A stretch of 8,361 bases of DNA from positions 1 through 8,361 of the forward strand of contig QMWW01000040.1 of assembly GCA_003661825.1 (NCBI GenBank), written 5' to 3'. Within the stretch, counting starts at the first letter, position 1. Each line of letters starts with the position of its first letter. The stretch comes from Thermoprotei archaeon. GTDB lineage: Archaea; Thermoproteota; Thermoprotei_A; Sulfolobales; Desulfurococcaceae. Under the pieces are notes generated by a model. That model was not told where the DNA came from, ran no database searches, and saw only the letters and a list, made by a program, of their open reading frames with translations. Position numbers and translations under genes: made by a program. Positions 6,487-8,361 of this stretch are shown one piece after another.

Positions 6487-6762
6487 CTACTCACCCAGCT
6501 CCCTCTTCTCTAGATACTTCGCGATATAGATGTCGAGCGCGTAGATCCAGAGGGCTAGGACTATAGCTGTAGCGGTGAGTATTGGTATGCGGAGGTATAT
6601 GGAGAGTACTACGAGGAAAGCAGCTACATCGTAGGTCATAGCATCTATGGCTAGGACTTGGTCAGAGATAGTAGGGCCCTTGATCGCTCTAATTATGTAG
6701 AGTATAAAGGCTAGCAGAAATATTGGTATAAGGAATGTTATAGAGGTTACGACTATGTCCAC
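6487..6762 (-). CDS. mrpF: Mrp antiporter subunit F (MbhB-like)
   Basis: A 91-residue, three-helix membrane protein of the MrpF/MnhF family. The marker segment IRAIKGPTISDQVLAIDAM (24-42) is the family's R..KGPT..DR..A.D motif, here with Gln35 in place of the common Arg; Asp34 and Asp40 are kept. Length is normal. It opens the antiporter half of the operon, right after the ferredoxin subunit (gap 2 bp), so the catalytic and pump parts are made from one transcript. The start is GTG 6762 with AGGTGA (6774-6769) 6 nt upstream; no ATG start fits the conserved N-terminus better. Confidence 0.92.
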   Translation of the reverse strand: MDIVVTSITFLIPIFLLAFILYIIRAIKGPTISDQVLAIDAMTYDVAAFLVVLSIYLRIPILTATAIVLALWIYALDIYIAKYLEKRELGE

Positions 6763-6764
6763 GG

Positions 6765-7178
6765 CTATTCACCTGTTTTCTTAAGTGTAGATATGCTAAG
6801 CTCGCTCGAGTCGCTAGGCTTCATAGATGCAAGCCTGTACTCGCTAGTAGTGACGTAGGCGTAGACAGGGCAAACCGCTACGCAGCGGTAGCAGTAGACG
6901 CAACGGAAGTAGTTTACAACGGGGTATATCTTTCTGCGGTTAACCTTAGGTACCTCGTAGCCCTCCGGTATAGGAACCATTTCTATCGCATCTGCTGGAC
7001 ACTCCATCTTACATAGCCCGCACCCAATACACTTAGTTAAATCAGCATAGTGTCTACCGCGCGAATCCTCCTCTATAGGTGTAGGCTCGAAGGGGTACTG
7101 TATAGTAGCAGGTCCTGTTGCAAAGTTCTTTAGTATCAGCGAGAGTATAGCTGGTTTACCGCTCTTCTTCCTAGGCAT
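6765..7178 (-). CDS. mbhN: Hydrogenase ferredoxin-like electron-transfer subunit (MbhN/NuoI-like)
   Basis: A 137-residue soluble protein of the NuoI/MbhN family. Two complete [4Fe-4S] motifs are visible: CIGCGLCKMECP (Cys50, 53, 56, 60) and CVYCYRCVAVCP (Cys93, 96, 99, 103). It should carry electrons from reduced ferredoxin through its two clusters to the NuoB-like subunit and on to the [NiFe] site. The N-terminal stretch FATGPATIQYPFEPTPIEEDSRG is the usual family lead into the first motif and contacts the anchor subunit. The start is ATG 7178, which shares one base with the TAA stop of the large-subunit gene (TAATG) and is preceded by GGGGAGGGTG. The gene follows the large subunit directly, whereas in Pyrococcus mbh the NuoH-like gene lies between them. 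The C-terminal 25 residues are polar and serine-rich. Confidence 0.95.
   Translation of the reverse strand: MPRKKSGKPAILSLILKNFATGPATIQYPFEPTPIEEDSRGRHYADLTKCIGCGLCKMECPADAIEMVPIPEGYEVPKVNRRKIYPVVNYFRCVYCYRCVAVCPVYAYVTTSEYRLASMKPSDSSELSISTLKKTGE
6769..6774 (-). promoter_or_regulatory. Ribosome binding site supporting the GTG start of mrpF
   Basis: On the minus strand, AGGTGA lies 6 nt before GTG 6762, within the last codons of the ferredoxin-subunit gene. Position and spacing match the other sites of this operon. Confidence 0.65.
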
Positions 7179-8361
7179 TACACCCTCCCCTGAGCCAGGT
7201 CCTTCAACTTCACGTATCTACGAACACCCTTCTCCAAGTCTATAACTACTGCTCTCTCCATACACGAGATACAGGGGTCAAGCGAGGTAAGTATAACCGG
7301 GAGATCTGTAACCGTATAGCCTGGGTACAGGATGTAGGAGTGTATAACGTTGAGGAAGCTCGGAGTCCTGATCTTGACGCGATACGGCGTTGCACCGCCT
7401 TTACTCATAATGTAATAGGTGAGTTCTCCCCGTTGGGCCTCCGCTCTAGCATAGGATTCTCCTTCTGGAAGCCTTCTAGGAAGTTTTCTTTCATCGGGTA
7501 CAGCTTTTCCATCGCTTGGCAAATGCTCGAGAGCGTATACACTCATGTCTATCGCCTCGATCGTTTCATCCCATCTAACCATCATACGGGCCCAAGAGTC
7601 TCCTTCATCGCGTACAGCAACGTTCCACGGTATATCGCCGTATGCATCATATTTATCGGAAGCTCTAGAATCTATTTTTACCCCGGAGCCTCTAGCAGTT
7701 GGACCTACGAAGCTGTACCGCGTAGCATCTGTTCTCGAGAGGTATCCTACGTCTACGAGCCTCTTCAGTATAGTATCGTCTTCCATCCACATCTTCTTGT
7801 AGAAGAGCACTCTCTCCCGCGTCTTCTTCAATATATCTAGTATCCTATCCTTCTTGACAGCATCTATGTCTCTCCTCACGCCCCCTACCATCATATAGTC
7901 TCCTATAACCCTATTACCAGTAAGGATCTCCTTGGCCTTCATAACCCTCTCACGGTCTAGCATGAGGTTCATGAACAAACTATCGAAACCGAGGATCTCC
8001 GCCATTATCGCGTTAATGATCATGTGGCTGTGGATACGCTCGAGCTCCATAGCAATGACTCTCAAGAACTTGGCTCTATTACTGGGCTCTACTCCGAGCA
8101 GGTACTCTACTGCGCGCGTATAGCAGTTAGCGTGAACGATGTTACAAATACCGCATACTCTGCCGCAGATGAATATGTTCCGGTAGAAGTTGTTCTGCTC
8201 AGTCAGCTTCTCTAGACCCCTATGGTTGTATCCTGTATTTATCTCTACCTTGACTACTTCCTCGCCATCAGCATAGGCTTTAAGCAGTATAGGCTCGTGA
8301 ACAGCTGGGTGCTGAGGTCCTACGGGAAGCTCTACTACGTATGGTACCTCGATTACCCTAG
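7178..8361 (-). CDS. mbhL: Membrane-bound [NiFe]-hydrogenase large (catalytic) subunit, MbhL/NuoD-like, 5' end outside window
   Basis: The frame is open from codon 8359 to TAA 7180-7178, giving 393 visible residues, nearly the whole of an MbhL-size protein (about 420). It does not begin at the internal TTG at 8065: conserved sequence lies upstream of it. Visible marks in order are VELPVGPQHPAVHEP (residues 9-23 of the visible part), GYNHRGLEKL, the N-terminal nickel motif RVCGICNIVH (Cys69, Cys72), MVGGVRRD, GPTARGSGV, RWDE, and the C-terminal motif DPCISCMER (Cys363, Cys366). All four cysteines that bind Ni and Fe are present. A 24-residue tail after the Arg (AVVIDLEKG...) resembles the one cut off HycE by HycI after its DPCxxCTDR motif. 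I infer a working group 4 hydrogenase that reduces protons with ferredoxin electrons. A NuoB-like and a NuoC-like gene should lie just upstream. It needs HypA-F and an endopeptidase from elsewhere in the genome. Confidence 0.94.
   Translation of the reverse strand, partial: RVIEVPYVVELPVGPQHPAVHEPILLKAYADGEEVVKVEINTGYNHRGLEKLTEQNNFYRNIFICGRVCGICNIVHANCYTRAVEYLLGVEPSNRAKFLRVIAMELERIHSHMIINAIMAEILGFDSLFMNLMLDRERVMKAKEILTGNRVIGDYMMVGGVRRDIDAVKKDRILDILKKTRERVLFYKKMWMEDDTILKRLVDVGYLSRTDATRYSFVGPTARGSGVKIDSRASDKYDAYGDIPWNVAVRDEGDSWARMMVRWDETIEAIDMSVYALEHLPSDGKAVPDERKLPRRLPEGESYARAEAQRGELTYYIMSKGGATPYRVKIRTPSFLNVIHSYILYPGYTVTDLPVILTSLDPCISCMERAVVIDLEKGVRRYVKLKDLAQGRV

Noticed and set aside
7340..7840. 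Open frame of 166 codons on the plus strand
   Set aside because: It lies wholly antisense to the conserved hydrogenase large subunit, has no ribosome site and no recognisable motif; other plus-strand frames (for example 2743-3120, 1364-1606, 5979-6194) are shadows of the same kind.
7178..8065. Start of the large-subunit gene at the TTG at 8065
   Set aside because: The same frame stays open to the right edge and encodes the N-terminal nickel motif and GPQHPA upstream of it, so this codon is internal.

Overview
The window is a compact, almost intergene-free stretch of what looks like a hyperthermophilic archaeon, probably a crenarchaeon (Thermoproteota, Desulfurococcales-like). Four things point that way: genes packed with 0-20 bp gaps or 4-bp overlaps; GAGGTGA-type Shine-Dalgarno sites about 6 nt before starts; heavy use of GTG and TTG starts and of ATA, AGA and AGG codons; and a ferredoxin-linked membrane hydrogenase joined to Mrp antiporter subunits. 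The genus is not resolved from the sequence. The tetranucleotide CTAG is strikingly common.

Every gene reads on the minus strand, so transcription runs from high to low coordinates. Positions 8361 to 1135 hold eleven consecutive genes of one operon for a group 4 (Mbh-type) membrane-bound [NiFe] hydrogenase. In order they are: catalytic large subunit (MbhL/NuoD-like, 5' end outside the window), two-cluster ferredoxin subunit (MbhN/NuoI-like), MrpF, MrpG, an MbhD-like MrpA fragment, an MbhE-MrpB fusion, MrpC, MrpE, MrpD, an MbhI-like linker, and the NuoH-like anchor (MbhM). The NuoB-like (MbhJ) and NuoC-like (MbhK) partners are not here and would be expected beyond position 8361.

Together these genes should form a complex that takes electrons from reduced ferredoxin, passes them through the iron-sulfur clusters to a [NiFe] site that evolves H2, and couples this to ion (Na+/H+) movement through the MrpD and Mrp modules. 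The large subunit keeps all four nickel-ligand cysteines and a C-terminal tail like that removed during nickel-enzyme maturation. This favours a true hydrogenase over the related sulfane reductase (MBS/Mbx). A formate- or CO-linked variant cannot be excluded, because the upstream genes are not visible.

Downstream, positions 1084 to 289 hold a broken ABC-transporter ATPase with two separate frameshifts and two substitutions at nucleotide-handling positions. It is followed by the start of an ABC-2-like permease (273 to the left edge). The main points for a second look are this decaying ATPase, the unusual order of the hydrogenase operon, the E-B fusion, the missing glutamate in the MbhD-like subunit, and the CTAG enrichment. 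No RNA gene, CRISPR array, insertion sequence or other mobile element was seen.
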